Shown piece after piece: positions 54,324-63,636 of a stretch of DNA of 64,000 bases. The notes beneath the pieces are model-generated. The model was not told where the DNA came from, ran no database searches, and was given only the letters and a program-made list of their open reading frames with translations. Each line of letters opens with the position of its first letter. Position 1 is the first letter of the stretch. This stretch comes from Lysobacteraceae bacterium (GTDB taxonomy: Bacteria; Pseudomonadota; Gammaproteobacteria; Xanthomonadales; Xanthomonadaceae), in contig JAEUPQ010000016.1 of the NCBI GenBank assembly GCA_016789405.1, forward strand, positions 32,239 to 96,238, read 5' to 3'. A program made the position numbers and the translations under genes.

Positions 54324-55723
54324 GGCCGCACCCGCCGCGCGGACCACAGGAAGATCGATAAGGCGATCGCCAGCCAGGCCGCGATCGACCCCCACGCCAC
54401 CGGATCGACCACGCCATCGTCCACGATGCGCGGCGGACGATGCGCGAAATCGGGAATCTGCCGCCACAGCGACGCATCGGCCTGGTAACGCCCACCAGGC
54501 GCATCACCGGCATGCCGCATGACTTCGGCGTTCATCCGGTTGACCAGCGCGCGCCGGTAGGACTCGGCCGCGACCACGAACGCGCGATGATGGCCGAAAT
54601 CGGTGCCGGCGAAGGCCTGCGACAGTGCGCCGGCCGCGATCGCAGGCGACAGCGCGGCCCATCGCCGGAAATGCCCGTCCTGCTCGGCCATGCGCTGCTG
54701 GTAGCCGCCGATCACGCGGTCGAACACGCTGTGGGAATGACGTTCGGCCGCATCCAGCTCGGCGCCGCGCAGATCCACCGGCAGCGCCTCGACGCTGTCC
54801 ACGCCATGGCGATGCAGCAGCTCCGCACGTCGCGCCTTCGCTTCGTCGGCGAGCCAGTAGGCCGGCGCTTCGGCGAGCAATTGCGCGCGCACGTCCTGCC
54901 CCGACGGCAGCGGCAGCGCGCGGATTGCAGCGTCGCTGGCCCAGCGCGGCAGCGCGACGAACACCACCGCCCAGGCGACGAACAGTCCCGCCACCGCCAG
55001 GCGCGTGGCGCGCATGCGCGCGACCAGCGCGATGCCGAGCAGCACCACGACCGCCACGTAGGCCAGCGCGACGAGCAGCCAGCCGACTGCGCGTACCGCA
55101 GTGTCCGCATCCCACTCGCCGCGCGCAGCGACCAATGCGGCCATGCCGACGAAGGCCGGCAGCACCAGCGCGGCGGACACCAATGTCCAAGCCGCGATGG
55201 CCTTGGCCGACAGCATGCGCAGGGGCGACGCCGCGCCGGCGAGCACGAAGCGCCAGCTACCGCGCTCGCGCGCCGCCGACACCGCCGCATGCGCCAGCAG
55301 GAAGGCCAGCAATGGCGCGAGCAGCAGCCACAGCGCAGCGGGATTGGGCAGGCCCGCGCGCTGCAGGCGCGAAGCATCGGCCTGCGGCCGGTACAGCGGA
55401 TCATTCTGGTGATGCGCCTCCAGCCACACCGACTGACCCACGAAGGGTTCGATCCCCGGATCGAGCGCCGCCAGCGGCAGGATCGGCTTGAAGGCATGGA
55501 TGCTGTAGTGCGCGGCGGAGTGCGGATCCTTCGCCTCCTGCCCCAGCCAGCGCGCGCGCTCGGCAGACGCGACCTCGCGCTTGGCCGCGTCCTCGCGCAG
55601 CAGTCCCGCGCTGGCCCAGGCCCAGGCCATCAGCACCAGCACCGCCGCTGTCGCGAGCGCGCCCGCGATCCTGCGCTCGCGCAGCAGCATCATCGCTTCC
55701 ATGCGGACCAGGGACGCGATCAT
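54320..55723 (-). CDS. DUF3526 ABC permease 1
   Basis: A 467-aa membrane protein of the same family, with ATG 55723 overlapping the ATPase stop (ATGA). Helices: IAGALATAAVLVLMAWAWA near the N-terminus, a periplasmic loop with SIHAFKPILPLAALDPG, then LWLLLAPLLAFLLAHAAV and further helices, and a last helix near WGSIAAWLAIALSIFLW. The two permeases are about 500 aa each and likely form a heterodimer with the ATPase. Confidence 0.78.
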   Translation of the reverse strand: MIASLVRMEAMMLLRERRIAGALATAAVLVLMAWAWASAGLLREDAAKREVASAERARWLGQEAKDPHSAAHYSIHAFKPILPLAALDPGIEPFVGQSVWLEAHHQNDPLYRPQADASRLQRAGLPNPAALWLLLAPLLAFLLAHAAVSAARERGSWRFVLAGAASPLRMLSAKAIAAWTLVSAALVLPAFVGMAALVAARGEWDADTAVRAVGWLLVALAYVAVVVLLGIALVARMRATRLAVAGLFVAWAVVFVALPRWASDAAIRALPLPSGQDVRAQLLAEAPAYWLADEAKARRAELLHRHGVDSVEALPVDLRGAELDAAERHSHSVFDRVIGGYQQRMAEQDGHFRRWAALSPAIAAGALSQAFAGTDFGHHRAFVVAAESYRRALVNRMNAEVMRHAGDAPGGRYQADASLWRQIPDFAHRPPRIVDDGVVDPVAWGSIAAWLAIALSIFLWSARRVRP

Positions 55724-56445
55724 GCCGCCTGCGGCTCCTGCGCCAGCCGCTCGAGGTACAGCGACTCCAGCGACGCGGCGCACAGCCCGTCGACATCGCG
55801 CTCCAGCCGCAGGCGGCCGCCGTGCAGGATGCCGATGCGATCCGCGGCGTCGGCCACGCGATACAGATCATGCGTCGCCATCAGCACCGCCATGCCGCGC
55901 GAGGACGCGATGCGGATGACGCGGGTGAAGTCGTTCGACGCCGACGCATCCAGTCCCGAGGTCGGCTCGTCGAGCAGTAGCAGCCGCGCATCCTTCGCGA
56001 GCGCGATCGCCAGGCCCACCTTCTGCCGCATGCCCTTCGAATAGCCTTCCGTGCGCCGCGCGTGCGCATCCGCCTGCAGGCCTGCGGACGACAGCAGCTC
56101 GCGTGCGGTCGACGCATCCACGCGACGTCCGCACAGCAGCGCGAAGTAGCGCAGGTTCTCGATCCCGCTCAGCGTCGGGTTGAGCATCACCGTTTCCGGC
56201 AGGTAGGCGATCGCCGCACGCGCACGCATCGGATCGCGGGCGACATCGAAGCCATCGACCGATACCTCGCCCGCATCCGGCGCGAGAAATCCCAGGATCA
56301 TGTTCAGTGTCGTGGTCTTGCCCGCGCCGTTCGGCCCGAGCAGCGCATAGATCTCGCCCGCGCCGATGCGCAGCGACAGGTCGTCCACCGCCGTGCGTTC
56401 GCCGAAGCGTTTCGTCACGCGGTCCAGTTCGAGAATATTGTCCAT
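55720..56445 (-). CDS. ABC transporter ATPase (NosF-like)
   Basis: A 241-aa ATPase. ATG 56445 has GAGGA five bases upstream; ATG 56466 overlaps the TonB receptor stop (ATGA) and would add seven residues. Walker A GPNGAGKT (37-44), signature YSKGMRQK (135-142), Walker B LLLLDEP (155-161) and His192. It most resembles ABC-2 exporters such as NosF and gliding/antibiotic export ATPases. It powers the two DUF3526 permeases that follow. Confidence 0.9.
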   Translation of the reverse strand: MDNILELDRVTKRFGERTAVDDLSLRIGAGEIYALLGPNGAGKTTTLNMILGFLAPDAGEVSVDGFDVARDPMRARAAIAYLPETVMLNPTLSGIENLRYFALLCGRRVDASTARELLSSAGLQADAHARRTEGYSKGMRQKVGLAIALAKDARLLLLDEPTSGLDASASNDFTRVIRIASSRGMAVLMATHDLYRVADAADRIGILHGGRLRLERDVDGLCAASLESLYLERLAQEPQAA

Positions 56446-56465
56446 GGCGTCCTCGTGTGCCGACA

Positions 56466-58646
56466 TCAGAAGCGCATGCGCCATTCGAGTTCGGCGCTGC
56501 GCGGCGCGCCGAGCAGGAACTGGTCGCTGGCGCCGCCCGCCCATTCGGCGTAGAAGGCGTCGCCGAGGTTGCGTCCGCGCAGGGTCAGCTCGCCATTGGC
56601 GAAGCGATAGGCCAGCGACGCATCCACCGTCGTGTGCCCGTCGACGCGATACAGGTTGGCGTTGTCGGTGTAGAACCGCCCCGCGTGGCGCGCGCCGACG
56701 CTCACGGTCATCGGTACGCGCTCGAAACCGTAGCTCGCGAACAGGCTCGCGATGCGTTCCGGCACGTTCGGCGGCGTGTTGCCGCGTCGGTTCGCGCCGC
56801 CGGCTTCGATCAGCGTGTCGAAGCGCGCATCGAGTGCAGCGAAGGATGCATCCACGCGCAGGCGTTCGCCGATGCGCGCGCCCAGCGATGCCTCGATGCC
56901 ACGCGACGACTGCCGCCCGCCCTGCACCGACAGCGCCGGATTCGCCGGATCGCGGGTGACGATGTCGTCGTGGCGGATCAGGTAGGCCGCGAGGTTCGCG
57001 TCAAGGCGGCCATCGAGGAAGCTCGCCTTCAGGCCCGCGTCGTACGCGCGTCCCGATGTGAGGTCGAAGCGCGAGTTCGCCAGCGACAGGATCAGCATGC
57101 TGCCGACCGGCGCGCTCGCCTCGCTCACCTGCGCATACGCCTGCACCTGCTTCGCCAGGTCCACCGTGGTGCCGATGCGCCACGACAGCGGCGAGTAGCG
57201 GCGACCGAACGGCGCACCGGCATTGATGCGGCGATCCAGATCGACGCGGTCGTAGCGCAGGCCGCCGACGAGCAGCCAACCGTCCGACAGATTCAGTGCG
57301 TCCTCCACGAACACCGATGCTGCCTGCACATCGCTGTGGAACACGTTCTCCGCGCCCTGCCCGTACGGAAACACGCCGCGCACCGGCGCGTTCGGGTCCA
57401 CCGCCGCCACCGTCGCGAACTGGCGCGGATTGCGGAAGCGGTTGCGGTTGAATTCCGCGCCGGCACTGAAGCGATTGCGCAACCCGCCCAGCGTCGCATC
57501 TGCCGAGAACGCGCCGCGCACGGTCCAGAACCGGTGATCGTGCTCGATGCGCGTGCTCGATCGCGCCAGCAGTCCGGTCGCCGGCACGTAGCTGAAGGTC
57601 TCGGCGTTGTGCCAGCGGCGCTCGGCGTCGTACAGCGCCGCATCGCCGGTGAAACGCCAGGTGTCGCCGATCCGCCACTGCACGCGACCGCGCAACCAGT
57701 CGCTCTTCGAGATCTGCACCGCGTCGTCGACGTTGTAGTTCGTGCGGCGCTGCGCGCGATCGACGACGTAGCCGTTGCGGCCATCGCGCACCAGGCCCGA
57801 CGGGTCGCCCGCGATCGCCACCGGCACCAGCGGCGCGCCCCAGTAGGCGGTGTCGTAATCGTCTTCCTGATGGTCGAGGGCAAGATCGATGCGCAGGTCG
57901 TCGCTGGGCAGCCAGGCCAGCGACGCCGATGCCGCCAGCATGCGGCTGTCGCTGTCGTCGACATCGCGCCCGCCGGTGCGATGGCTCGCGACCAGCCGCA
58001 ATGCCGTGGTCTCGGACAAATCCAGATTGCCGTCCAGCGCGACGCGCGACTGGCCGAAGCTGCCGGCCGACAGCAGGCCCGACCAGGCGGTCTCGCCCGG
58101 CTGTGCGCGCTTGGGCACCAGATTGATCGCGCCGGCCAGCGCGCCCTCGCCGTACAGCACCGACGCCGGGCCTTTCAGCACCTCGATGCGCTCGAAGGCC
58201 CAGGGGTCGAGATCGCGCGTGATCAGCGTCGACGCGGTCTGCCGCGTGCCGTCCACCAGCAGCGAGATCGCGCCGCCGGTAAAGCCGCGCATCGATGCCG
58301 TGCCCGGCGACGACGGCAGGTCGGCTGCGGTGACGCCCGGCGACAGCATCAACGCATCGATGCTGCTGCGCACGCCACGCACCAGCAGGTCGTCCTGGTC
58401 CAGCACGTCCAGCGCCGCCGGCACCTCCTCCTGCGAGAGGCCCAGACGGGAACCGGTCTGCGTCGGCTTTTCGCGTTCATCGAGCCGGCGCCCGACCACG
58501 GTCACCCGATCGAGGGAAGACGCTTCGGCCTCCGCGGAAACCCGCCCATCCGCCCAGGCCGGCACGCCGACGCTCGTCGCGACCACCGCCAGCATCGCCA
58601 TCCCGCCCTGCCTCTTCCGTCCGAACACGCGCTGCACTCCGATCAC
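56466..58646 (-). CDS. TonB-dependent siderophore-type receptor
   Basis: A 726-aa receptor, the first gene of the operon. GTG 58646 is preferred because it gives a positively charged n-region before the hydrophobic MAMLAVVATSVGVPAWA; ATG 58601 has a better ribosome-binding site but no charge. The plug domain (about 60-190) has LSQEEVPAALDVLDQDDLLV, TASMRGFTGGAISLLVDG and ERIEVLKGPASVLYGEGA, as in ferric-siderophore receptors of the FhuA/FepA class. The barrel ends in the terminal Phe (LEWRMRF) needed for BAM assembly. It should import a metal-metallophore complex. Confidence 0.88.
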   Translation of the reverse strand: MIGVQRVFGRKRQGGMAMLAVVATSVGVPAWADGRVSAEAEASSLDRVTVVGRRLDEREKPTQTGSRLGLSQEEVPAALDVLDQDDLLVRGVRSSIDALMLSPGVTAADLPSSPGTASMRGFTGGAISLLVDGTRQTASTLITRDLDPWAFERIEVLKGPASVLYGEGALAGAINLVPKRAQPGETAWSGLLSAGSFGQSRVALDGNLDLSETTALRLVASHRTGGRDVDDSDSRMLAASASLAWLPSDDLRIDLALDHQEDDYDTAYWGAPLVPVAIAGDPSGLVRDGRNGYVVDRAQRRTNYNVDDAVQISKSDWLRGRVQWRIGDTWRFTGDAALYDAERRWHNAETFSYVPATGLLARSSTRIEHDHRFWTVRGAFSADATLGGLRNRFSAGAEFNRNRFRNPRQFATVAAVDPNAPVRGVFPYGQGAENVFHSDVQAASVFVEDALNLSDGWLLVGGLRYDRVDLDRRINAGAPFGRRYSPLSWRIGTTVDLAKQVQAYAQVSEASAPVGSMLILSLANSRFDLTSGRAYDAGLKASFLDGRLDANLAAYLIRHDDIVTRDPANPALSVQGGRQSSRGIEASLGARIGERLRVDASFAALDARFDTLIEAGGANRRGNTPPNVPERIASLFASYGFERVPMTVSVGARHAGRFYTDNANLYRVDGHTTVDASLAYRFANGELTLRGRNLGDAFYAEWAGGASDQFLLGAPRSAELEWRMRF

Positions 58647-58690
58647 CCAGAATTAAAACGTTATAACATCACATTTAGTTCCGACTGTGA
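58647..58690 (-). promoter_or_regulatory. AT-rich promoter region with Zur-box-like half site
   Basis: A sharply AT-rich segment just before the receptor start in very G+C-rich surroundings. On the minus strand it contains ATGTTATAA (58661-58669), identical to one arm of the gammaproteobacterial Zur box; the second arm is only partly matched (5 of 9 positions). The core gttataac (58660-58667) is a perfect palindrome. A metal-sensing repressor (Zur or Fur family) is a reasonable idea, not shown. Confidence 0.4.
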
Positions 58691-58882
58691 AGTGCGATCC
58701 TTGCTGCGACGAGCTGCAAGATCGGGGCGAGTGGCTGGCCGGGGAGATGATGCGAGCGGGGGTGAAGGCGGTCGGCGCGCCGGGCGCCGCGATCAGGTAG
58801 CTAGCTGGCGGCCCGGTGGCGGAGCCGGCATCGAATGGGCACAGACCGGGCGGGCGGATCGATGCGCGGCGTCAGGAATGTC

Positions 58883-59980
58883 TCAGCGCTTTTCCTTCAT
58901 CGCCATCACCACGCCGAGGCCGGCGAGCAGCGAGACGGCGGCGGTGCCGCCGTAGCTGAGCAGGGGCATGGGCACGCCGACCACCGGCAGCAGGCCGGAG
59001 ATCATGCTGGCATTGACGATCACGTAGACCGAGAACGCGAGGCCCAGTGCGCCGGCGAGCAGGCGCGAGTAGGTGTCGCGGGCTTCGCTGGCGATCCACA
59101 GGCAGCGGCCGATCACGAACACGTACAGGGCGAGGACCACGGCGACGCCGACCCAGCCGAACTCCTCGGACAGCACGGCGAAGATGAAGTCGGTGGTGTG
59201 TTCGGGCAAGTAGTCGAGATGCGATTGCGTGCCCTGCCCCCAGCCCTGGCCGGTCCAGTGGCCCGAGCCGATCGCGATCTTCGACTGGATGATGTTCCAG
59301 CCCGTGCCAAGCGGGTCGCGCTCGGGGTCGAGGAAGGTGAGGATGCGATCCTTCTGGTACGGACGGAGGAACCAGAACCAGGCCACCGGCGCGGCCGCGG
59401 CACCGCTCGCGCCGGCGATGGCGAACCAGCGCCACGGCAGGCCCGAGAGGAACAACGCGAAGGCGCCACTGGACGCGACCAGCATCGCGGTACCGAAATC
59501 GGGCTGCAGCAGGATCAATCCGGTCGGCACGCCGATGATCACGCCGCAGGTCACCACGGTCAGGAAACGCGGCGGCAGGCGCTGCTGCTGCAGGTACCAT
59601 GCCGCCATCATCGGCAGGCTCAGCTTCAGCAGTTCGGCGGGCTGGAAAAAGAACACGCCGAGATTGATCCAGTGGTTGCCGTGCTTGCCATCGCCGATGA
59701 ACAGCACCGCGACCAGCGGCAGCAGCGATGCGGCGAAGACGAGGGGCGTCACGCTGCGCAACTGCGTGGGGGAGACGCGCGACAGCAGCCACAATGCGCC
59801 GAGGCCGACGCCGTAGCGCACCCCCTGTGCGATGACCAGCCTCGGACTTTCGTTGCCCGCGCTGTACAGCACCATCAGGCCGATCACCATCAGCGCAAGC
59901 AAGGCGCCGAGCAGCGGCAGGTCCAGCGTGCGCGTGAATCGCAGGAACAGGTCGTAGAGCCAGCGGACGAAAGTCTTCAT
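58883..59980 (-). CDS. rodA: rod-shape SEDS glycosyltransferase RodA
   Basis: A 365-aa SEDS-family peptidoglycan polymerase starting MKTFVRWLYD at ATG 59980, overlapping the mrdA stop (ATGA). About ten transmembrane helices are present. Signatures include WINLGVFFFQPAELLKLSLP, LLQPDFGTAMLV, TDFIFAVLSEEFGWVGV and PLLSYGGTAAVSLLAGLG. It polymerises lipid II in the elongasome together with PBP2, its neighbour. Last gene of the mre-mrd operon on this strand. Confidence 0.95.
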   Translation of the reverse strand: MKTFVRWLYDLFLRFTRTLDLPLLGALLALMVIGLMVLYSAGNESPRLVIAQGVRYGVGLGALWLLSRVSPTQLRSVTPLVFAASLLPLVAVLFIGDGKHGNHWINLGVFFFQPAELLKLSLPMMAAWYLQQQRLPPRFLTVVTCGVIIGVPTGLILLQPDFGTAMLVASSGAFALFLSGLPWRWFAIAGASGAAAAPVAWFWFLRPYQKDRILTFLDPERDPLGTGWNIIQSKIAIGSGHWTGQGWGQGTQSHLDYLPEHTTDFIFAVLSEEFGWVGVAVVLALYVFVIGRCLWIASEARDTYSRLLAGALGLAFSVYVIVNASMISGLLPVVGVPMPLLSYGGTAAVSLLAGLGVVMAMKEKR

Positions 59981-62016
59981 GGCGTCGGCGGCTTCCGGGG
60001 AGGCTGCGTCGCCAGCGGCTGCGCAGCGGTGGGCGGCACGACGGGGCGAACGACGGCCTGCGTCGGCGACGCACCTGCAGACGAGGTTGCCGGTGTCGTT
60101 GCAGTGGCAGGCGCAGATGCGTGGACATCGATCGCCGCACGGTCGTCCACGGCCGGCGCTTTCGGGTCTTCCGGCATCTTGCCGAGCAGCCAGGCGTCGA
60201 AGATCTTGCGCGCGATCGGCGCCGCGGTGCTGCCACCGTAGCCGCCGCCCTCCACCACGACCGCCAGGGCAATCGTCGGGTTTTCGGCGGGCGCATAGCC
60301 GATGAACAGCGCGCGGTGACGCAGGTGCATCGGCAACGAGCGGGGATCGAGGCTCGCACTGCCGCGCCGACTGATCACCTGCGCGGTGCCGGTCTTGCCG
60401 GCGATCTGGTACGGCAGGCCGTGGCTGATCGCGCGCGCCGTGCCGCCGGGGCCATGCACCGTGCGGATCATGCCTTCCCGTACCACCTGCAGGTGCGCGG
60501 GGCTGCGGCTGATCAGGCGCGGCGGCGGTTGCACCAGGGGCGTCCAAGGCTTGTCGAAATCATCGCGGCGATCCTTCACCAGGTGCGGGCGACGCAGGCG
60601 GCCGTCGTCGGCAAGCGCGCCGGTGCCTTGCGCCAGCTGCAGCGGCGTGGCCTTCCAGAAGCCCTGTCCGATGCTGGTGATCACCGTGTCGCCGAGATAC
60701 CACGAGCCCTGCTTCTTCGCGTTCTTCGCCTTCCACTCCGGCGAGGGCAGGATGCCGCCCGATTCGCCCGACATGTCGATGCCGGTGGGCGCGCCGAATC
60801 CGTACAGCGACAGGTATTCGTCGAACCGCCGGATGCCCATGTCCAACGACAGCTTGTAGTAGTAGGTGTTCACCGAATCGGCGATCGCCTTGCGTGCATC
60901 CGTCCAGCCGTGGCCGCCGCCGTGCGAATCGCGATAGCCGCGCTTCTGGCCGGGAATGCGGAATTCGCCGGTGGACAGCACGCGGTCGTCGGGCGTGCGC
61001 AGGCCGCTGTCCATGCCGGCCAGCGTGATCAGCGGCTTGAGCGTGGAACCCGGCGCGACGCCGCCCAGCACGTTGCGGTTGAACAGCGGTCGCGCCGGAT
61101 CGTCCATGAAACGGCGATAGTCGGTGTGCGAGATGCCGTTGACGAACAGGTTCGGGTCGTACGCCGGCAGGCTGACCATGGCCAGCACTTCGCCGGTGCG
61201 CGGATCGACCGCGATGGCGGAACCGGTGAGTTCGCCGAATGCGATGCTGGCCGCGCGCTGCAGGTCGGCGTCGATGCTCAGGCGCAGGTCGGCGCCGGGC
61301 GTGGCCGGGATCCGGCCGAGGCTGCCGATGATGCGACCTTCCACGTTCGTCTCGATCTGCTCGAAACCGATCTTCCCGCGCAGCACGTCGTCGTAGTAGC
61401 GCTCGAGGCCGGCCTTGCCCGTATGGCTGAACGCCGCGGTGCCTTCGCCGAGCTTCTCCAGGTCGCGCTTGTCGATGCGGCCGACGTAGCCGACGACGTG
61501 GCCGAAGAGGTCGCCGTAGGGATAGCGCCGCGTCAGGTAGGGCACCAGCTCGACGCCGGGGTAGCGCCAGCGATCGACCGCGAAGCGCGCGGCCTCTTCA
61601 TCGGTGATCTTCAGGCGCAGCGTCACCGGCAGGAAGCTGCGCGTCGCGCGGCGGGTGTCGTTGAAACGCGCGATGTCGTCGGGCGTGAGCGCGATGATCT
61701 TCGACAGGGAAGCGACCAGCGCGTCGATGTCGCCGGCTTCGGCGGGCACCACGTCGAGGCGGTAGGCCGGCACGTTGTCGGCCAGCACGCGCCCCTTGCG
61801 GTCGTAGATCAGTCCGCGCGCCGGCACCTCGGGCCGCTGCTTGACGCGGTTTTCCTGCGACTTCTTGGCGTAGTCGGTGTGGTCCAGGATCTGCAGCTTG
61901 AAGTACCAGCCGGCGAGCCCGGACAGCGCAAGCCCCACGCACAGGAAACCCAGCGCCGCGCGACGGCGGAACTGCTCGGCCTCCATCGCGGAATTGCGGA
62001 TGTAGCGGCGGCGCAT
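59977..62016 (-). CDS. mrdA: penicillin-binding protein 2, elongasome transpeptidase
   Basis: A 679-aa class B PBP. ATG 62016 begins MRRRYIRNSA, then one N-terminal transmembrane helix (AALGFLCVGLALSGLAGWY). The pedestal domain is followed by the transpeptidase with motifs SxxK (Ser324-Lys327, GSTLKP), SxN (Ser381-Asn383, SVN) and KTG (541-543, AGKTGTAQ). The C-terminal 50 residues are Ala/Pro/Thr rich and may be a flexible tail. It cross-links sidewall peptidoglycan together with RodA. Spacing to mreD is 10 bp. Confidence 0.95.
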   Translation of the reverse strand: MRRRYIRNSAMEAEQFRRRAALGFLCVGLALSGLAGWYFKLQILDHTDYAKKSQENRVKQRPEVPARGLIYDRKGRVLADNVPAYRLDVVPAEAGDIDALVASLSKIIALTPDDIARFNDTRRATRSFLPVTLRLKITDEEAARFAVDRWRYPGVELVPYLTRRYPYGDLFGHVVGYVGRIDKRDLEKLGEGTAAFSHTGKAGLERYYDDVLRGKIGFEQIETNVEGRIIGSLGRIPATPGADLRLSIDADLQRAASIAFGELTGSAIAVDPRTGEVLAMVSLPAYDPNLFVNGISHTDYRRFMDDPARPLFNRNVLGGVAPGSTLKPLITLAGMDSGLRTPDDRVLSTGEFRIPGQKRGYRDSHGGGHGWTDARKAIADSVNTYYYKLSLDMGIRRFDEYLSLYGFGAPTGIDMSGESGGILPSPEWKAKNAKKQGSWYLGDTVITSIGQGFWKATPLQLAQGTGALADDGRLRRPHLVKDRRDDFDKPWTPLVQPPPRLISRSPAHLQVVREGMIRTVHGPGGTARAISHGLPYQIAGKTGTAQVISRRGSASLDPRSLPMHLRHRALFIGYAPAENPTIALAVVVEGGGYGGSTAAPIARKIFDAWLLGKMPEDPKAPAVDDRAAIDVHASAPATATTPATSSAGASPTQAVVRPVVPPTAAQPLATQPPRKPPTP

Positions 62017-62026
62017 GCTCAGGCTC

Positions 62027-62506
62027 TCAATGCTTCCGGCCCACGCGCAGTCCGTCGAGCAGGACGAACAGCGGCGGCCAGAGCGCGGCGCCGATCATCG
62101 GCGTCCACCAGTGCATCCAGCCGTCCAGCGGGCGGCCGATCACGAAGTGGATCGCGGTGGCGATCACGAGGTCGTTGAGCAGCAGCCCGCCGATCGCGAA
62201 CGCCTGCTGCGCCATGGGAAAGAAGCGCAGCTGCGGACGGAAGCGCTGCAGGATGAAGGTCAGCACGGTGAGGCGCAACGCGTGCTCGCCGAGCAGGCTG
62301 CCGAAGGCGATGTCGGCGACGAGCCCGAGCACGAAGGCGGTGACCAGGCCGACGCGCTCGTGGTCTTCCAGCAGCCAGTAGGCCAGCACCAGCGCCAGCC
62401 AGTAGGGACGCAGCGGCGTGACCATCGTCGGCAGGGGCAGCAGGCCGAGCAGCAGGGCCACGAACAGCGTGACCGGGAACAGCCAGGGGCGGCGCGCACG
62501 GCTCAT
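62027..62506 (-). CDS. mreD: rod-shape determining protein MreD
   Basis: A 159-aa inner membrane protein with five or six transmembrane helices, starting MSRARRPWLF at ATG 62506 within the mreC stop (ATGA overlap). Recognisable MreD features are LRPYWLALVLAYWLLE, GLVTAFVLGLVADIAFGSLL and a C-terminal WWTPMIGAALWPPLFVLLDG. It acts with MreC and MreB as part of the elongasome. Confidence 0.92.
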   Translation of the reverse strand: MSRARRPWLFPVTLFVALLLGLLPLPTMVTPLRPYWLALVLAYWLLEDHERVGLVTAFVLGLVADIAFGSLLGEHALRLTVLTFILQRFRPQLRFFPMAQQAFAIGGLLLNDLVIATAIHFVIGRPLDGWMHWWTPMIGAALWPPLFVLLDGLRVGRKH

Positions 62507-63522
62507 CGCGCGGGCTCCTTCGGAGCAGGCGGCGGCGCGGGCGGACCAGCGGTTCCGGGCGCAGCCGTCGCAGGCAGGGGCTTGGATGCAGGGGCTGCGG
62601 GCGCGGTCACGGCGGCCGGTGCGCCGACCACGGCACTGGTGCCGGCCGTGGTGGCGGTCGCCGCCGGCGCCGGACCGATCGGCGGACGCACGGGGGCGCG
62701 GCGCAGCAGCAGGACATCGCGTCCGCGATCCAGTTGCGCCGCCGGCTCGAGATCGCCGACCAGGAAGGCGCGGCTCTCGTCGCGGCGGAGCTTGGTGATC
62801 GTGCCGACCGGGAAGCCCGGCGGAAAACGTCCGCCCAGTCCCGAGGTGACGATCAGGTCGCCGGTCTTCACGTCGCTGGAGGTGGGAATATTGGCCAGCT
62901 CCAGACGGTCGCCGCGACCGTAGGCCACCAGGCGGATGCCATTGCGCGAGACCGCCACCGGGATCGCGTGGTCGGGATCGGTCAGCAGCAGCACCGTCGC
63001 GGTGGACGAGCGCACTTCGATCACCTGGCCGAGTACGCCGCCGGCATCGAGCGCCGGCTGCCCAAGCACCACGCCCTGCTTCTCGCCGATGTCGAGCAAC
63101 AGGCGCTGCCGGGTCGGGTCGAGGGCGACGTCGAGCACCGGCGCCAGCTGCACATCCAGCCCGCCCTGCTCCACGGCGCCCAGCAGGCCGCGCAGTCGCG
63201 TGTTCTCCGCTGCCGAGGCCTGCAGCCGCGCGATGCGCGCGCCGCTGATCAGCAGCGCGTTGCGCAGGGTTTCGTTTTCCTTCGCGAGGCGCGCCCGGGT
63301 CGCGGTGTCGTCGCGCACGGTATCGCCCAGCCTGGCCGGCAGCCCGGCCAGCCGCCACAGCGGCTGCGCCAGCACCTCGGCCTGCGTTCGGATCGTCGTC
63401 AACCAGCCGCCGCGGTGATCCAGCAGCATCAATGCGACCGCCAGCGCCAGCGCGACCAGCAGCCGCAGCGTGCCGGCGATGTCCTCGGAACGGTGTGCGG
63501 AGGGGCCGGCGTAGGGAGGCAC
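62503..63522 (-). CDS. mreC: rod-shape determining protein MreC
   Basis: A 339-aa periplasmic, membrane-anchored MreC. The start is GTG 63522 (MPPYAGPSAH), the same beginning as in Xanthomonas MreC, although no good ribosome-binding site is seen. One transmembrane helix (LRLLVALALAVALMLLD) is followed by a coiled coil (about 70-115) and the beta-rich MreC core (VLDVALDPTRQRLLLDIGEK, VLLLTDPDHAIPVAVSRNG, GDLIVTSGLGGRFPPGFPVG). The last 70 residues are Ala/Pro rich, a lineage feature. It links PBP2 activation to MreB filaments. Confidence 0.93.
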   Translation of the reverse strand: MPPYAGPSAHRSEDIAGTLRLLVALALAVALMLLDHRGGWLTTIRTQAEVLAQPLWRLAGLPARLGDTVRDDTATRARLAKENETLRNALLISGARIARLQASAAENTRLRGLLGAVEQGGLDVQLAPVLDVALDPTRQRLLLDIGEKQGVVLGQPALDAGGVLGQVIEVRSSTATVLLLTDPDHAIPVAVSRNGIRLVAYGRGDRLELANIPTSSDVKTGDLIVTSGLGGRFPPGFPVGTITKLRRDESRAFLVGDLEPAAQLDRGRDVLLLRRAPVRPPIGPAPAATATTAGTSAVVGAPAAVTAPAAPASKPLPATAAPGTAGPPAPPPAPKEPAR

Positions 63523-63636
63523 GTCAGGGCGTCAGGTGGAGTTCGGCGAAAAGGGACGGCGAGGATTGCCGCGTATCGAAGCAGCGTGGCTTCGGTCCAC
63601 GGAGGGACCGACGCAACAGGCCGCAGGCCGGTTGCG

